A program made the translations under genes and the position numbers. 12,689 nucleotides of DNA. Source: Pseudomonadota bacterium (lineage in GTDB: Bacteria > Pseudomonadota > Gammaproteobacteria > Acidiferrobacterales > Acidiferrobacteraceae). Under the pieces are notes generated by a model. It was given only the letters and a program-made list of their open reading frames with translations. It had not been told where the DNA came from and did no database searches. Numbering within the stretch: the stretch's first letter is position 1; each line of letters begins with the position of its first letter. Positions 12,506-12,689 of this stretch are shown piece after piece. The DNA is taken from contig JAJYPQ010000073.1 of NCBI GenBank assembly GCA_021795255.1, positions 1 to 12,689 on the forward strand, given 5' to 3'.

Positions 12506-12565
12506 CGGGCGATTACGCCGTAAGCCATTGATTGGCAACGAAACCACGTTAAAGGCTGTTTTGGG

Positions 12566-12610
12566 TTCGCAATGCGAAGGTCGGGAGTTCGATCCTCCTC
12601 CGCTCCACCA
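12566..12610 (+). other. 3' half of a tRNA gene, probable attachment-site core (att)
   Basis: This reads as the tRNA 3' part from the anticodon loop to CCA: loop TTCGCAA (anticodon CGC, U33 present), stem strand TGCGA, variable AGGTC, T-arm GGGAG-TTCGATC-CTCCT, acceptor strand CCGCTCC, A73 and CCA at 12608-12610. The T at position 70 and anticodon CGC suggest tRNA-Ala. The preceding bases (TTGGG) cannot pair with TGCGA and no D-arm or 5' acceptor strand is present, so this is not a functional tRNA gene. Such a 3' fragment is what integration into a tRNA gene leaves at the far end of an element; it could also be attP of an excised form. Confidence 0.75.
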
Positions 12611-12622
12611 TATTTATCAATG

Positions 12623-12642
12623 GGTTAGCGAAAAGGCTAACC
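12623..12642 (+). terminator. Hairpin downstream of the tRNA fragment
   Basis: GGTTAGC (12623-12629) and GCTAACC (12636-12642) form a perfect 7-base stem with loop GAAAAG, followed by TTCTCC, 12 bases after the CCA end. This fits a terminator of the original tRNA gene, which would make the DNA right of 12610 host chromosome. The T-run is short. Confidence 0.45.
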
Positions 12643-12689
12643 TTCTCCGAGCGCCATGTGCGACAACCTTGTGACAATGAGGGGCATAT

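Larger units (their letters stand above)
11998..12565. other. Gene-free region between replication operon and attachment site
   Basis: No credible gene is seen; the open frames here lack ribosome binding sites and known motifs. The region holds a nested dyad structure at 12009-12046 and several short direct repeats at 12201-12505. It is more AT-rich than the coding DNA. The minus strand has TATAAA near 12181-12186 that could be a -10 for the operon starting at 11973, but no good -35 is visible. Between 12047 and 12180 I see nothing definite apart from a small ATGCCGG/CCGGCAT dyad (12072-12078, 12094-12100). Confidence 0.5.

Noticed and set aside
12566..12610. tmRNA 3' end instead of tRNA-Ala
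   Set aside because: The acceptor and T-arm would fit either, but the AGGTC variable loop, U33 and a CGC anticodon loop with its stem strand fit a tRNA better; tmRNA is not fully excluded.

Overview
The window reads as one end of a conjugative mobile element, probably an integrative and conjugative element (ICE) or an integrated plasmid, from a GC-rich Gram-negative proteobacterium. Nearly every base belongs to transfer, stability, replication or attachment-site functions, and no chromosomal housekeeping gene is present. The species cannot be read from the sequence. The tRNA fragment and gene families only say proteobacterial; an Acidithiobacillus-like or other environmental gammaproteobacterial host is a guess.

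Left part (2-6503, minus strand): conjugation genes transcribed leftward, away from a central intergenic region. Reading outward from that region they are a MobF (TrwC/TraI-type) relaxase-helicase, a 64-residue protein, a VirD4/TrwB-type coupling ATPase, an 89-residue protein, and the N-terminal part of a DotA/TraY-type protein of the IncI/Dot-Icm (type IVB) secretion class. The last ORF stops at a TAG touching the window edge.

Centre (6504-7035): 532 bases without a gene, with the look of an oriT. It has four TGGCCA boxes at exact 11-base spacing, several perfect inverted repeats, and an ATAGCCCA-containing site that resembles the R388 nick site. To its right, on the plus strand, is a three-gene operon (7036-8890) laid out like R388 stbABC / RP4 traK-L-M: a helix-turn-helix protein, a ParA/MinD-type ATPase and a membrane-anchored protein. 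The stb-oriT-trw divergent layout of R388 is thus reproduced.

Right part (8891-11973): a minus-strand replication operon. It starts with a small excisionase-like HTH protein, then an HTH protein ending in a likely sliding-clamp-binding peptide, a CHC2-type zinc-finger protein, an IncQ RepA-like hexameric helicase, and a two-winged-helix initiator (Rep). The first four genes overlap by ATGA. The 3' end of rep carries five 16-base iterons, and three hairpins follow, so oriV probably lies at 8920-9195.

Far right (11974-12689): about 590 bases without a gene, holding dyads and pairs of direct repeats like integrase arm sites. They lead to the 3' half of a tRNA gene (12566-12610, best read as tRNA-Ala with anticodon CGC) and a hairpin terminator. 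This looks like the element's attachment site, with host DNA or an integrase gene beyond it.

The striking points are a conserved promoter/operator-like block repeated four times, before four transcription units on both sides of oriT, and the mosaic of R388-like DNA processing, IncI-like secretion and IncQ-like replication.
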